Part shown: one piece after another, positions 20,770-34,344 of the stretch
How the letters are laid out: every line of letters begins with the position of its first letter
Position numbering within the stretch: position 1 is the stretch's first letter
Position numbers and translations under genes: made by a program
The notes under the pieces: generated by a model
What the model was told of the DNA's origin: nothing
What the model saw: only the letters and a program-made list of their open reading frames with translations
Database searches by the model: none
Source of the DNA: Brienomyrus brachyistius
Taxonomy: Eukaryota; Chordata; Actinopteri; Osteoglossiformes; Mormyridae
Assembly (NCBI RefSeq): GCF_023856365.1
Contig: NC_064541.1
Coordinates: forward strand, 27,072,214 to 27,136,213
Direction: 5' to 3'
DNA length: 64,000 nt

Positions 20770-21985
20770 ACTTTGCTCGGTGGTAGAAGGGTGCCCACGA
20801 GGTGACACTCCTCTGGTCATGGCTGACTTCAGTGCGACCTCAGATAGTCCCTATCTGGAAAGGAAAGGGTGACCGTGGATCCGCCCGAAGTTGATGAACG
20901 TCACAGCTGGCCTGTACGCTGGTACTGTGTTTGTTGGGAGAACCTTTGTGTTCTTCACAGTTGATTCTGAGATTTGCCAGGGGTGTGTTCTTGCTCCTAC
21001 TTGTATGGACTGGGTGTTGGGGTCCAGCAGCTGTGAGGTGTCCGTTGCTGAAGAAAGATTCACTGATCTTGACTTTGCCAACGATGTTGATCTTATAGAG
21101 GCTCTGATCGGGGCTCTCAGTAGACTGAGTGTCTGTGATTGCGGATGTAGAGGCATCAGTAGTGTGTCTGTCTGCGGGGAGAAAGTCGACCTTGTTGAGG
21201 GATTTATTTTCCGCTGCAGCAATGTTTGTGTCTCTGGTGACTCTTCCTATGAAGTCAGCAGACAGATTGGGAGATCATAGGGGGTCATGAGGTCGCTGGA
21301 AAGGGGTGTGTGGCTCCCGATATCTTTGCAAGAGGACAAAGGTCCAAGTCTTTAGAGTCCTGGTGCTCCCTGTCTTGCTGTATGGCTGTGAGACATGGAC
21401 ACTATCCAGTGAGCTGAGACGAAGACTGGACTCCATCGGTACTGTGTCTCTTCGGAGAATCCTTGGGTACCGCTGGTTTGACTTTGTGTCGAATGAGCGG
21501 CTGCTAGAGGAGTCCCGAATGAGGCACATTACCTGCATTGTGAGGGAGCTTCAGTTACGGCACTGCGGCCATGTGGCGCGTTTCCCAGAGTTTGATCTGG
21601 CTCACAGGATCCTTACTGCTGAGGACCCAAGTGGCTGGACCAGGCCAAGGGGACGCCCACGTAACACCTGGCTGCAGCAGATGGATGACCATTTCCGGAG
21701 TGTGGGACTGGACCGTGTGGCTGCCTGGGGGGTCGCCAGTGGGGATCCGGACGAGTGTGGTGGGTGCGTCAACGCGCTGCATTAGTGCGTGCTCCCCAAC
21801 CTGAGCTGGCCTGACCTGATTATGCCAATATTATACCATCTTCACATGTTATACTCATTTATTTTTATATAGAAACTGTTATATGTGAAACTGTGTTTTG
21901 ACCGTTTTTGACTCTTTGTGTAGTTGTGCACTGTGCAGTCTGTAATTACAGGCAATTTCCTCTGGGATAATAAAAGTATTCTGAT
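20770..21985 (+). pseudogene. LINE (non-LTR retrotransposon) reverse transcriptase fragment and 3' end
   Basis: Two open pieces remain. 20891-21280 carries the RT motif QGCVLAP and a degraded FADD box (FANDVD). 21306-21785, in another frame, carries VFRVLVLPVLLYGCETWTL and RPRGRPRNTW, the C-terminal tail found in many fish LINE proteins. Sequence between the two is deleted or shifted, so the copy is dead. The tail region to about 21985 ends with a CAATTTCCTCTGGGAT-type LINE 3' end. The clade cannot be settled by eye. Confidence 0.8.
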
Positions 21986-22673
21986 GCTGATTTACAGAGA
22001 ATATCATTCTGTCTGCGTATAAATTTGCAGTGCTTACAGTGGAGTTTTGGGATCACCTGTAGGATCTGGAATTCTGGTGCGATATGATAGCATTTGTGTT
22101 GTTAAGTGACACATATAACCTGTTTCAGAAAGGGTAGGCGTTCCTTCATACAACGGCCATTGGCAGTCGTTTCATGTGACTTAGTTAATTAACAGTTTGC
22201 GTGGGGTGGAATAGATGTTTACAAGCTGTCTAAAGTTATCAGTCCGTGCAGTACTGTTTACAGCATGCATCCGCTGTATTTGCCACACCAAAACAATCCC
22301 CCCCCCCACCCCACAGCAGATGAGGGGGAAAAACTGAAGAGAGAGCTGAGAGCTTTTAACCCTTCTTGCCTGGCTAACTTTCATCCACCTCTGAGATTTC
22401 CACTGGTTCTATAGAACAAGTACAAGTCATGTGAGAATCGAACTATACCAGACCTAGTTAACTGTCCCTTCCCCTGCATTATAGAAGGTATATGGCATGA
22501 CCATCACTGCCATCTTATAAGATGTTCTGCAGCCTCAGAGCCAGGACAATGACACTTAAACAGTTTTTCTCCCCCCTCAGACCCTCCAGAAGCACAATGA
22601 TGCTGGAGGGCACAGGATGATGAATGAGTAGAATACAATTAAGGCAAATGAGAGGCAGTTCAGATGAGGTGAG

Positions 22674-23139
22674 TGTCACAGTCCACGCCTTTAATTACCC
22701 TTGTTTGGCCTCACAATCCTTTGGGACCCTGGTGTCACTTTTCACTGGGCTATTTGTTCTGATGGAGAGAACAAGCCAGGATCATTAGCATCCAAAACAA
22801 ACAAAGTAGCTTTGAGAGGCTGCCATGGCCTGCCCTGTTCACTCCCTGGTAAGACCAGCAGTTGGGTCTTGCACATTATCCCCAATCCTATTCTGCTAAG
22901 CTTCCTCACCTGAATCAGCCAGTCCCTTGTTAGTCACGTATATAAGTGCTTCCCAGTCCTGTGTTCCCCAGTGTGGTTATTAACGCCAGCCCTCCTGTTG
23001 CCTTTGCCCTATCCCAGAGCTAATCTTCCAGTTTTGACCCCTTGTGCTGTTTCCCTGCTCCTGTGTATTTGGTTGAATAAAGCCCGTAATAGTTTTCCTT
23101 ACACCGGCCCTCGAGTCCTTCGTTTCTCACGTCGTGACA
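22674..23139 (+). mobile_element. LTR-like repeat (TGTCAC...GTGACA ends), possible solo LTR
   Basis: Begins TGTCAC and ends GTGACA. It has a T/C-rich body and an AATAAA at about 23078 (TTGAATAAAGCCC). It resembles the copies at 34345 and 52970. No internal retroelement coding adjoins it, and the target duplication is not clear. Confidence 0.5.
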
Positions 23140-23742
23140 GTGGCTTAGACTCTAGTACAGCACAGATGGAAAATAAAGACCCTTCAGTTAAGGTCTAGCT
23201 GAATCCCACCTCTCCCTGTTTCCTAGATAGAATGGACATCTAGATGAATAATCAGACTCCAGAGAAATGTGAATTATAGAAAACTCTTGACATTAAGCCT
23301 TCTGGCTGTGGGAACTCTTTCATCTCAATCAGCATTTTATATCAGCATAACCCCTTTGATTTTGTTTTGCTGGAATGCTATTCCTGCCATTTCATTAACT
23401 GTTTATTCATTACAGGGCCTTTTTCCTTGGACAGAAAGCAGTAAGCTTGACACCTACCCCAAGCTACACCGGGCACAAGGTAGGGGACAACCTGGCGAGG
23501 ATGCCAGTCCATCAAAGGGCACACGCTCACACAATATGAGTAAATGGATCTCTTTTTGTGAAAGCAGACAGAACATAAAAGCTCTTTGATCTACAGAATC
23601 GTTAAATGTAGAAAGCATTCCTCAGGATGAGAGACAACAAACACATGCGGCAGGAAATGGGGTCGTGTCTTGTGGCTGGGAGTGTTTATCATATTTACAT
23701 AGAATAATTTGGATGCTGCACACAGTAACAGTGTAAACAAAA

Positions 23743-24045
23743 TCCATCCATTTTCCAAACCGCTTATCCTACTGGGTCGCAGGGGGTCCGGACCCTATCC
23801 TGGAAGCAATGGGCATGAGGCAGGGAACAACCCAGGATAGGGGGCCAGCCCATCGCAGGGCACACTCACACACCAGTCACTCACATGCACTCCTACGGGC
23901 AATTTAGCAACTCCAATTAACATCAGCATGTTTTTGGACTGTGGGGGGAAACCGGAGTACCCGGAGGAAACCCCACGACGACATGGGGAGAACATGCAAA
24001 CTCCACACACACATGTAACCCAGGCGAAGACTCGAACCGAATAAA
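23743..24045 (-). repeat. V-SINE-like copy, antisense
   Basis: Nearly complete antisense SINE: starts with TCCATCCATTTTCCAAACCG (the 3' tail) and reaches GACTCGAACC (box B). A shorter diverged piece of the same family is at about 23465-23545. Confidence 0.85.
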
Positions 24046-24514
24046 TATCTTAATTTCACAAAGGGTAGCAAAGGTGTCTCACATCTCCAAGGATGTGGGT
24101 TCACTGTTGCATGTCCTGCCTGGGTTCTTGTGCATCCAGGCCAGCCTCTAACCCCGGGTCTTGCTTGTGCTTCCTGTGATAGACGCCAAACTCACCATGT
24201 CAGTGTGCTGGGTAGGCAGTTATGGATGGACAGATAGCCAGCACTAGGGGGCAGTGGAAAAGAAAAGAATCAGTGAGTAAAGGTATGGGGGCTGAAGAAG
24301 ACATTCACAAGCTATTGTATTCTGACAAAGATATTGTGTTGGGACTGGAATAAATCGTCACAGTCCATCTCTGGGTTATCAGCAATGCAGAAAATTCCCC
24401 CACATTCTAGTACAGTTGTTGGTACTGTGTTTCAAAAACTCATTTCATAAATGATTATTAAGGGGAGACATTATAACAATCACCACAACATATGTTGTAA
24501 TTATTGTTTGATTC

Positions 24515-24765
24515 AACCATTTTCTGTAGCTGCTTGTCCTATACAAAGTCTTTCCGAGAGGGTGCCTGGGCAGGGCAGGGAAACAACCCAGGATGGGACA
24601 CCAGCCCTTAACTGTGCTCACTCACACATGCAAACCTACAGGTAAATCAATAACTTCAGTTCATTTTAGTATGTTTTGGGACAGGGAGGGAGGGGGACCA
24701 AAACACACAGAGGAAACGCCGTAATAGGGAGAACATGCAAACTCCACACATGGAGCAACAGGCTC
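24515..24765 (-). repeat. V-SINE-like copy, diverged
   Basis: Antisense body text (AGGATGGGACACCAGCCC, GGGAGAACATGCAAACTCC) with many substitutions. Confidence 0.7.
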
Positions 24766-24769
24766 ACTT

Positions 24770-25070
24770 AGGATCCTGCAAGAAAAGCCAAAGAAGTGTC
24801 CGATGCAGAAGTTAGGGGGCGCCACATCCCCTCTCCCCCAGTTCTGGGGGACGGACTTAAACTGCTGTTATCCGCGCCGCTTGTGGAAAGGACTGCATGT
24901 GGTGATGTATTACAGAAACTCGCCAGCTGCACTTACAGACGCCCCCTCCTCCCTCCCGGAGGAGCGGAGCAGCTTCTATGCCCAGTTTGAGTGTCGCTAC
25001 TCAGATGGGGGGGACGTGAGCTGCTATACAGGGGTGGGGGGCTGGTGCAAGTTAAACCCTGAAACGGGAT
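24770..25070 (+). pseudogene. LINE-like ORF fragment
   Basis: A frame reading DAPSSLPEERSSFYAQFE resembles the segment before the RT domain in fish LINE ORFs (LPDDLNxFFxRFE type). Short and isolated; no RT follows. Confidence 0.4.
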
Positions 25071-25729
25071 GAATCTGGCAGAGACACCTGATCTGACGGA
25101 TTGGTGTCCGGCATCCCGAAGACTTTCGCCACACTGCTGTACTAAGTACAGCCTCATCGTCAATCTGTCACTGTGTGTTTAAGAAGACAGTAGTCATGCA
25201 TGTGCTGATGAAAGCAACCGGTTCCTACTTAAATTACTTTTGCCCCATTGCTTAGACCTCTGTACTCGTGAAGTGTGTGGAAAATCTGATCACACATCAG
25301 TCTCGTCTCTCACTGCACTGCCGTTTATCATCTGTGGCACAGTTTTTCAACTAATTGGCATCCCATGCAGCCTTCCCTGCAACTGTGGACATAAAAATGT
25401 CACGGTCTTCCTCGGAACACTTCAGACAATAAAAGCTTGTAACTGAAAACATACTTCCTGGAACGAACCGGTGCTGTCTTATTTCAGATGATTCACTGAC
25501 GAATCCCCGGGCAGTCAAGATGACTGGTCTTCATCTGAAAACAGCGCAAGAAACATCGCAACAATAAAAATAGATTTTGGTTGTAATTTTAAAAAATCTG
25601 TGAGGTGATTTGGGCAATAAACAAAATTGCCCATTTGTCAGCTTCTGAAGCATATGATCTGAGGGTTATATCAAGACTTGTTGTCCAGTTGGTAATGCAA
25701 GCAGCAGAAAAGAGTTTCCTCCGCACGAT

Positions 25730-26085
25730 GTCTGGGCTCAGCCTTAGAGAGGGGGTGAGGGGCTCTGACATTCAGGAGGGGCTCAAAGTAAAACCGCTGC
25801 TCCTCCGCATCAAAGCCAGCCGGTCGAGGAAGTTCAGGCACCTATCTATGATGCCTCCTAGATGACTCCCAGGGGAGGTGTTACCGGCTTGTCCAACTCA
25901 GAGGAGGGCCCAGGGCAGACCCAGGACACGCTGGAGTGATTATACTGTATCTCTTGGATGGCCTGGGAATGCCTTGGTATTCCCTCGGGGCAGCTGGAGG
26001 AGGTGGATGGTGAGAGGGAGGTCTGGGCATCCCTGCGTAGACTGCTGCCCCCATGATCTGACTCCAGCGGATAATGGATGGATGA
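25730..26085 (+). pseudogene. LINE C-terminal tail and 3' end
   Basis: Reads CPTQRRAQGRPRTRWSDY in one frame, the tail of a fish non-LTR retrotransposon ORF, and ends with CGGATAATGGATGGATGATG. Frames are broken. Confidence 0.65.
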
Positions 26086-26544
26086 TGATGTCACTAATGT
26101 GCAAGTGTCACTAAAAATATCAGAAAAAAAATAGCTTTGGTTGTAGCATTTCTAATCTGGATAGTAACATATTTCAGTTTTTCCTTTGTTAACATCTGTC
26201 TATAAAATGCAGCTTTTTGAGAGAACATAAACAGGGTTTATCTTTGCCACCCTGGGGGGGGGATTAATTCCATTTGCCCTCTTTTCTCTGCAAAATTGGC
26301 CCTTGGCCAAAGCTATTAGCGATGTGATGCAAACCATCATTCATTTATAGTCTTCTGTGACACTTCCTAGGAACTGGGAAGAAAATTACAAACAGACACT
26401 TTATGACTTTCCATTTAGTTAGAATTATTTACTTCTGAAACATCTGTTTTGAGTTTTATATCCAGACTTTCTTGTTGTCCAGGTCATTAAAATTCTGTCA
26501 TAATCTATTATTACTTGTAAATTAGATTTTTTATACTTTTAAAA

Positions 26545-26567
26545 TAATAATAATAATAATAATAATG
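26545..26567. repeat. (AAT)n microsatellite
   Basis: Short AAT repeat on plus. Confidence 0.85.
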
Positions 26568-26650
26568 ACATTTAATAGACATTTTTCATTTTCATTCTTA
26601 AAAAAGCCCGTCTGTGTTTTGCTGCAAACACTTGTTGTGCTCCCAGTGTC

Positions 26651-26909
26651 GTGAATGAGAGACGTGCGACGGTGCAGTGAGGCAGATTCCAGGAGCCGTA
26701 AATCCAGGGTAAAGGGATTTATTAGAAGGGCAGACGGACTACAGGGTAAACACTTCCACAAACGTTAATGACAGACCTGGGGAAACAGACTTGAACGCAG
26801 ACTCATATACACAGGACTACAAGCAGGAAATGCAAAACAACAGGTAAACGGAAGGATTCCACACAGGGTTAGTTGTGGTCCACATGAGGGCTGAACGATC
26901 GGTCGTGAC
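26651..26909 (-). mobile_element. LTR-like repeat, antisense
   Basis: On the minus strand it begins TGTCACGACC and ends TCACGACAC. It has TTTATTAGAA-type text and is related in its ends to the element at 55184. Possible solo LTR. Confidence 0.45.
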
Positions 26910-26911
26910 AC

Positions 26912-27120
26912 CCCGACGCCACATGTACCCTTACCTGTGTCGTGTGTGAAATCGGTGTTGTGTTTGGGTTAGGTGATTGTTTGCTGTGTTAATCTTTTTA
27001 ATGGTTAAATAAAAGGCAGATGTTTCCCCTACAATCAAGCTTCCTCGCCTTTTGCCGCCACTGCGATACCTTAGGCTGCCAGACACTACACTGGTGTCAG
27101 AAGTGAGACGCGAGAATTGG
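26912..27120 (+). mobile_element. Gypsy-like LTR 3' part with primer-binding-site-like sequence
   Basis: Ends GACACTACA, then TGGTGTCAGAAGTGAGA, which looks like a retrotransposon primer-binding site. The segment from GCCTTTTGCCGCCACTGC resembles the piece at 62752-63050. Downstream to about 27570 is probably degraded internal sequence without recognisable gag or pol. Confidence 0.45.
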
Positions 27121-27599
27121 CCCCACTTGCAGCACTGGAGGGGGCTCTCTTCAGTCCCCTTCTGGCAGCCCCCTCCAGCCTGGCAGACCTGCAGACAGCA
27201 GTGAGGTGCCAGCATTGGAGAGGATGGCTTGGGACAAGAAGCTTGTATGCTGATGCTACAAGGAGAAAGGGCGTTACTACCCCGATGCCTATGCCAGAGC
27301 TGGCAGCAGATGATGAGCAGGGGATGACAGAGTGAGGAGGGCACTGCCCCGTCCTTCCAGAAAGCCCCAGGCCTGTGCAGTGCACCCTGAAGCCGTCCCT
27401 GCTAGCCCACTGGACCCCTGTCCTGCTGAAACACACTCTGAAGCTGCTCCTACCATCCCACTGGCTCCCCTTCTGAGACGGTGTCGGCGACCATGAGAAG
27501 GCGGGGGCTCCCAGCGGATCTGCCTAAACGTTTTCAAACACAATTGGATTGTTCCGGGTTGACAGCCCAAAATGACACGCTTTCATGGGGCCCAAAATC

Positions 27600-30500
27600 T
27601 CTAGTATTCCTCTATCTCCAGTGGCTTCCAGATTTTTCTGTCATTATTAAAAATATTCTGTCAACGACGGAACACATCCGGTTAACATGACCTCTGGATA
27701 TATCCAAGTTCTGTTGACATTGAACCCATAATTGTTTACTAAAGCCCCGTTTTGATTTTAAGTTCAAATTCTAATAGTATGCTGGACGCCATAAACATGT
27801 TCTGAAATATAGGTGGTTCTGTACAGCCAGGGTGGCCTTGAGAAGGATATGAATACTGTACATGAAAGGTTGTGAGTTTCCTTGTGTAAATATGGTACAC
27901 TCCAAAATTATAACCACGTGTGGATTTTGTGTGAGGTTCTAGCATGATGCCTAGTGTGAGACCCTTGTCAAATCATGCATGAGGAATGTAACGTCAGATT
28001 CGTTGGGGAACAGAAGACATACGTGGGCTCTGCATGAGACAGAAAACAGATCGGGGGCAAAAGGGCACTGACAGGATGCTACCCGAGGCAATACTGAGAA
28101 TAGGTTTCTCGTGACATAAGCTAGAGAGAATAAAAAAAAGTCAATCCGCTAGTTTCCATTTATCTTATTAGTATTTCCATACTCGTTTATACACCGAAGA
28201 CTATTTGGTGAAGCACAAGTGGTACAAAGAAAGGATTTTTAACAAATAATCATGTTGTTCTTAACAACTGGCGAAACTTGAAGAGAGACCTTCCTATTTG
28301 GGGACCAGCCAGAGCAAACTGGCAAGTCAAGCTCCAGTTGAAAATTCACACTAAATGACACAATTTCCTCTTTTTGGACATTTCTGGGATTACTTAACTT
28401 AGGGCAGGGACAGCTGGAAATCCTGGTTAGGGTAGGTTAATTAAATGTGGAGATGGGGGGTTTATGAAGTCATGTAGATATTCCCATAGCAGTATGGGCT
28501 GACTATTTCACTCTTTTCACTGCTAGTAATCTGATTGCCTGATTGATCGCTTACATCCTTCTTCACCTTATATCCTTCTTCACCTTATATCCTTCTTCAC
28601 CAAAGGGCTCCATCTCTTCCAGGTATGTCTCGTCTTTCTCACTCTGCAAAGGCGCAACAAACAATACAACAGATCTTAAGAATTTCTGTTGAAAATTAGC
28701 CAAAAATTCACCACAAATCACGAACATCCTGTGTCTGAGAATTTCCTCCCCACACTGTTCCACTAAAACCATTTAACTAGGTTATTTGTTATTTCAAATA
28801 AACACAGATGGTTGTATCCCTGCAGACTCATCAGCTCTAATGGTCCATTACAGGTAACACAAAACAGACAGTGAAGAATGGGCTAAGGTGAGGGCAACAT
28901 TGGTCCCAAAGGTTCAAATCTTCCTGGAGAGTCTCTTCCTGATCTCCTTGTCCTGGTGGGTTTGGATCACCTGACTTTGGGGAAAAGAGTTTTAACTGAA
29001 CTGAAACACCTTCTTCCAAGCACAGCTGCACACAGATGTTTGACTCCTCCTTTCCTGTAAATTCCTCTACCACCATCCATCTCTCTCCCTGCAGTTCCAT
29101 CACCCAATATCCCCCCCTGATTTCCCCCCACCCATATTCTCTTCCTGGCCAACCCTGTGGCCTCCAGATAAACCACTTAATGGGAAAAAAACTGGCACCA
29201 GTGCCTGAGCAGCCAGCAAAAGACACAAGTATGAAGGTGTCTTCCAAGTAAAATACCATTCCATTCAAAAACATTCCTCAGCTACTGAATATTTGGCCGT
29301 CTTCCCGAAAAGTGCAACACTACCTGTTACACGAAAGTCCATGTTGCTAAATGTGGCTATTGGTACTTCTGTGTTAATCTCGGTTAGAAATCACTGTGAT
29401 CCCTGGGTCAACAGTCTATTGATGGCAAAGCAGTACATTAGCAGCCAGCCGTCAAACTAGTGCTTGACGAGAAGCCAAACTGGGCAGAGATTTGTTCCCT
29501 AACTGTGGGTCCTCAACCATGTCTCCCGATCAGCCACATATAGATCCAAAGGGTAGACAGTTGAATGTTGGGAATGGTACATTAGATCTGGAAATGGAGA
29601 GCAGCAATTGAGGGGAGAGAACCATGATATCAATATAGAGAACAAAGGAACATACTTAACTGGCCCGCTGATATTTTCACCCAGAGCTTTTGCGCCATAG
29701 GTATTTTAATACAGAAATATAGACTTTATTGATGTCAGGGAGAAATATAGCTGATGAGTCTTACACCTGAACTATGGCCCAAAGCAGTACTGGTCCTAGC
29801 TGACCTGGTACTCCACATGCCTGAAAAATGGAATACGTTGTAAACATATGGATCTAAAATTGAATGGTGTTTTTCCTTGGGATCAAAGAGAAATGTCATC
29901 TTGTCATAGTCATATGGTTTGCAGTGCCCCGGTTTCCTCGTCAGATGTTTCTTGGCTCTCGTCCGATCATTACTGCTTGATTACAAGCACAAGTAAGCGA
30001 TCTCTCTCCTGAGCATGAGCAGCATTAGCGTATGTTATACTCTGACCAGGTGCAGTGACAGAAAGGCTTGGCGTGCACTTGGCTGGATTTCAGGTCCGCT
30101 GTTGATGGGTGGGTTCGAATTCTCGCCAAAAGCCAAAACAATAAGAAACAGCAACGTTGCCATGGCAAAAAGGACCCCTTGAGTGGGAAATATTTAGATA
30201 GCTACCTTCTTCCTTAGGTGCCGAATATACATAATTACACATAGTTGCTTTTGTGTTTCACAATCATTGTGTTGTGCAAATAATAAGCTATTTTTGCCTG
30301 CTGTTGGTTTTATTGTCTACCACTGTATTTTCACCACATGAATGGCACCGGGATAAAACCATCGCTACAACTCAGACGGTATCACTACTTGAGGAGTTAT
30401 GTTAATGTAGTAGTACATACTTAATTCACCAGTAACTAAAAAAATAGTTATGCACTGATCCCATGCTCATTCATCAATAATCAACCATGAGAATTCATGT

Positions 30501-32930
30501 ATTTCATGGGGAAACCCATATTAGTTCATGAGTTATTCTTGAGTAGGGAATTACTCAGAGTAATTCTTGACCCCTCAAGTGGATTTTTACCACAGTCAAA
30601 ATGATTTTGATTGAAAGGAGATTAAGAAACCTGTGCTATTAACTGACATGCAAGACTGAAATTACATTTTATTTTTAGTCCAAGTTTTTATACATGTCTA
30701 GAAAAAGTCACATCAAGTCCTTGGATATACCAACTGTGTTTATACAGTAACTCCTTCCTGCTCATTCCATTTATGAGAGTTGAGCCCTCATTACCACCAA
30801 CCAAAAGCTTTGAATTTAGTTTCCGAATAGCGGAAATACAATCCATTCGGCTGTCGCTCTGTAAGCAAATTACAGAAGCAGCTGGCTGAGTTGGCCTAGC
30901 CTAACATGAACAACTTGTCACATGCCTCACATTGGTTACTCACCTTTTGTTTTGAAGAACCTCTAGAAGCATAATAAAGATATCAGGCCATCAGTTATTC
31001 TAAGAAAAATCCTATCTACGCAGTAAGACTGAAACCTGGAATTCAGTATCAAAATAACTCAAAAAACCTGAGAATTGCACCTATTTGGGTCAAGGATTGC
31101 CAAGAGCAGACTTTTGAACAGTGTATCTGGTACACACTATTACCCGGTCACCCACCATAGGTGACAATGTGATAGCTCGATGACTCCCGGAGCCAACCTC
31201 TCAGTGCATGCAGAAGGTGACTAGCATTATGAAACACACAGAAAAAGAACTCTTACCTACTCTAAAATAAGATGACGGGAGTGAGACTGCAGACTTTCCT
31301 GCCAGAGAACCCAAGGGGCATTTCACAGAACCAGCAGTGCAAAATCATGGCGCCAGGGTGCCACGGTATTATTGGAATCTGTCTGGGCTGCCCAGCCGGC
31401 TAAACAACATTCACTCCTCTTGGAAACAGAGGACAGGGAGTGATATAAAAATTCCTTTATCCCTTTATCTATTCATGCACTCAACTTAAGAGAACAGGAG
31501 GGATAGCCCTTGTCCGTCTTAGTAACCTCTCATGTTGATGTTAGTGGGGTAAGCAGTTCCTTCAGGTGGGGGGCAGGGGGGGGGGCATTGGCATAGATAC
31601 ACTGGTGAGTAAGAAAGTAAACCTTTTTTTCAGTCCTGGCAGAGACAGGAAGCCAGTGAAGTGAATGAAGAATGGGTTTTCACACTCTTATCAGGATCCT
31701 TGCTGCACTGTTCGGAATGTATTATAGTCTCTGGAAACTCTTACTAGGGATTCCAGTGAGAAGCCCATTGCAGTAATACAGTTTTCAGCGTCAGAGAAGG
31801 TCAGAATAGGACTGTCATAGTATTTCTTAGATGGTGACATGAAATCTTGTTTGATATGAGCTTCAAAGATGAGTTGAGAGTCAAATCTTACACCCAGGTT
31901 GGTGTATGAAATACTCATGCAACCACCTTGGACCCCATGACCTCACTTTAGACACTGAATTCTCACCTTAAATACCATTTAGTCTCCCCAGAGCCCATTG
32001 ACTCGCCTCAAATCCCACACTCTCACCCGTTCACCCGAGACCCCAAATGTTTGCCATTCACACTCTGCCTAACCCAAACCCACACACTCATCCACATCCA
32101 ACATGCTCACTTGCATCTCACACGGCACATAAAATCCTTCTCCAACTGCTCGCCTTAGTTCCCACCCTGCCAGGGCTCCCGGTCATCTTCTGAACTCCTA
32201 TAATTCCCTGAATCAAGGTACAATATTTTTTTGGGTTGGGCTCATGGTAGGAATTAATATCTCCACTAGACTCATGGCTGTTTATTTAGCTTTTTTTGTA
32301 GATGTGTGACAGCATTGCAAAATATTATATCAAAACGCAGCCCTGAAAATGACAAAATAGTCAAAAGGTCAGAGCTTTAGGTGAACTTAATATTCATGCA
32401 CTCCAAGCTGTCCATTCAAAAGATGAATGGATTTACCATGTACTGTACAATGGTTTTACTTATCCAGTTTAGCGATGAATTCTCCTTGGAAAGAATCAGA
32501 AATCCAGAGGAAGACATCTGGAGAACATGTGCTTCAAACACTGGGGAAGCTGAAGTATGATAAAAATGTCTGTTTTACAAATAATGCATTATATTCTCAG
32601 ATTTCAAGCCTGATAACTGTTCCCAGCTGCCCTAAAAGTAGATTGGACTGACCAATTTAGGTACTGAACAAAAATGCATCATCTTAAAACTGGATTACTA
32701 TTTCCTGAATGTTCTTATGTTGCATGTCGGGTCTTTGAATGCCGCATTGAAAAATAACACATGGTTAATATAAGACTAACAATTTTCATGACAACAAATG
32801 ATGGTTTTTATATGTTCACTACAAGTCAGTGTATTTTCTTTTATGATTATGGCCACATTCATACCAAAAACACACTTGACATGTAAGGCACTCAAGGGAA
32901 AAGCCTATAGAAAAAATAAAAAACTTGTAC
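27600..32930. other. intergenic DNA without recognised genes
   Basis: No host exon or transposase identified. Notable only: a 17-bp sequence in three tandem copies at about 28557-28606, a 145-codon minus-strand frame at 28837-29274 that I do not recognise, and a G-run near 31567-31587. Confidence 0.6.
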
Positions 32931-32959
32931 ATGAATTTTACATTTTGCCATTTGTAAGA

Positions 32960-34150
32960 ACATATTTTATTGTATGGGGACACCTGCCTTTACACACACA
33001 TGAACTTTAATGCCATCCCATTCCTAATACATAGGCTTTAATATGGAGTTGGCCCGCCCTTTGCAGCTATAACAGCTTCAGCTCTTCTGTGAAGGTTGTC
33101 CACAAGGCTTAGGAGAGTGTTTATGCGTTTGACCATTTTTCCAGGAGAGCATTTGTCAGGTCAGGCACTGGTGTTGGACGAGAAGGCCTGGCTCTCTGCT
33201 CTAATTCATCCCAAAGGTGTTCTATCAGGTTAAGGTCAGGGTTCTGTGCAGGCCAGTCAAGTTCCTCCACACCAGACTCGCTGATCTCTGTCCTTATGGA
33301 CCTTGCTTTGTGCACTGGTGCACAGTCATGTTGGAACAGGAAGGCGCCGTCCCCAAACTGTTCCCACAAAGTTGGGAGCACGAAACTGTTCAAAATGGCT
33401 TTGAATGATGCAGCATTAAGAATCCCTTTCCCTGGAACTAAGGGGTCAAGCCCAACCCCTGAAAAATAACCCCACACCATAATCCCCCTTCCACCAAACT
33501 TTATACTTGGCACAATGCAGTCAGGCAAGTATCGTTCTCCTGGCAACTGCCAAACCTAGATTTGTCCATCAGATTGCCAGACAGAGACGCATGATTCATC
33601 ACTCCAAAGAACATGTCCCCACTGCTGGCGTGCTTTACACCACTGCATCCAACTCTTTGCATTGCACTTGGTGATGTAAGGCTTGGATGCAACTGCTCGT
33701 CCATGGAAACCAATTCCATGAAGTTCTCTATGCACTGTTCTTGAGCTAATCTGAAGACCACACGAAGTATGGAGGTCTCTAGCTATTGACTCTGCAGACA
33801 GTTGTCGACGTCTGCACCCTGTGCACCTCAGCATGCGTTGTCCCCGCTCTGTGATTTTACGTGGCCGACCACTTCGTGGCTGAGTTGCTGTTGTTCCCAA
33901 TCACTTCCACTTTGTTATAACACCACTAACAGTTGACCGTGGAATATTTAGTAGTGAGGAAATTTCAGGAATGGACTTACTGTACAGGTGGCATCCTATC
34001 ACGGTACCACGCTTGAATTCACTATTGAACATAACCAGTTTCCCCAATAGTTTTAAATTTTGTTCTGAAATTTGTACACCACTGGACATTCCCGTATTCA
34101 GTGCATTTATTTCTATGCTCCTGAGCCATTCTGTGCCATGTTTGTACCTG
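32960..34150 (-). pseudogene. Tc1-like transposase, nearly complete but interrupted
   Basis: Minus-strand transposase of the Tc1/mariner family (cut-and-paste, TA target). Reading from about 34089 to 33035 it has an N-terminal helix-turn-helix region (SGVITKWK, then PRSGRPRK GRPR-type box), the catalytic segments ([34 protein letters not shown]) and the C-terminal GGPTPY, all recognisable. Breaks seen: an in-frame TGA at 33900-33898, an in-frame TAG near 33555-33557, and a one-base shift near 33125. The left end near 32970 (GTATGGGGACACCTGCC) is terminal-repeat-like; I did not find its partner on the right. Confidence 0.85.
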
Positions 34151-34344
34151 AGAGAATGATGAGAACTGGCTATGTAATTTCATTTAGTTATTTGCGTTTC
34201 TGTTACAAGTGAGGTTGAGGTTGTGTTTGCCTCTGTGGATTACAACTCTGTGCCTGCGTTTGCAAACTGTCCAATAAAGGAAAGTTTTTGCATATTAGCT
34301 CATCAAATTCTTATTGCTGTTTGACATGTCCATACAAATGAAAC

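Noticed and set aside
28591..28650. 60-nt minus-strand exon-like piece ending AAG|GTGAAG
   Set aside because: The donor is part of a 17-bp tandem repeat and the 20-residue translation matches nothing I know.
28837..29274. 145-codon minus-strand frame rich in Gly and Trp
   Set aside because: No recognised family, no splice or promoter context, and a second frame on the same strand overlaps it; insufficient to call a gene.
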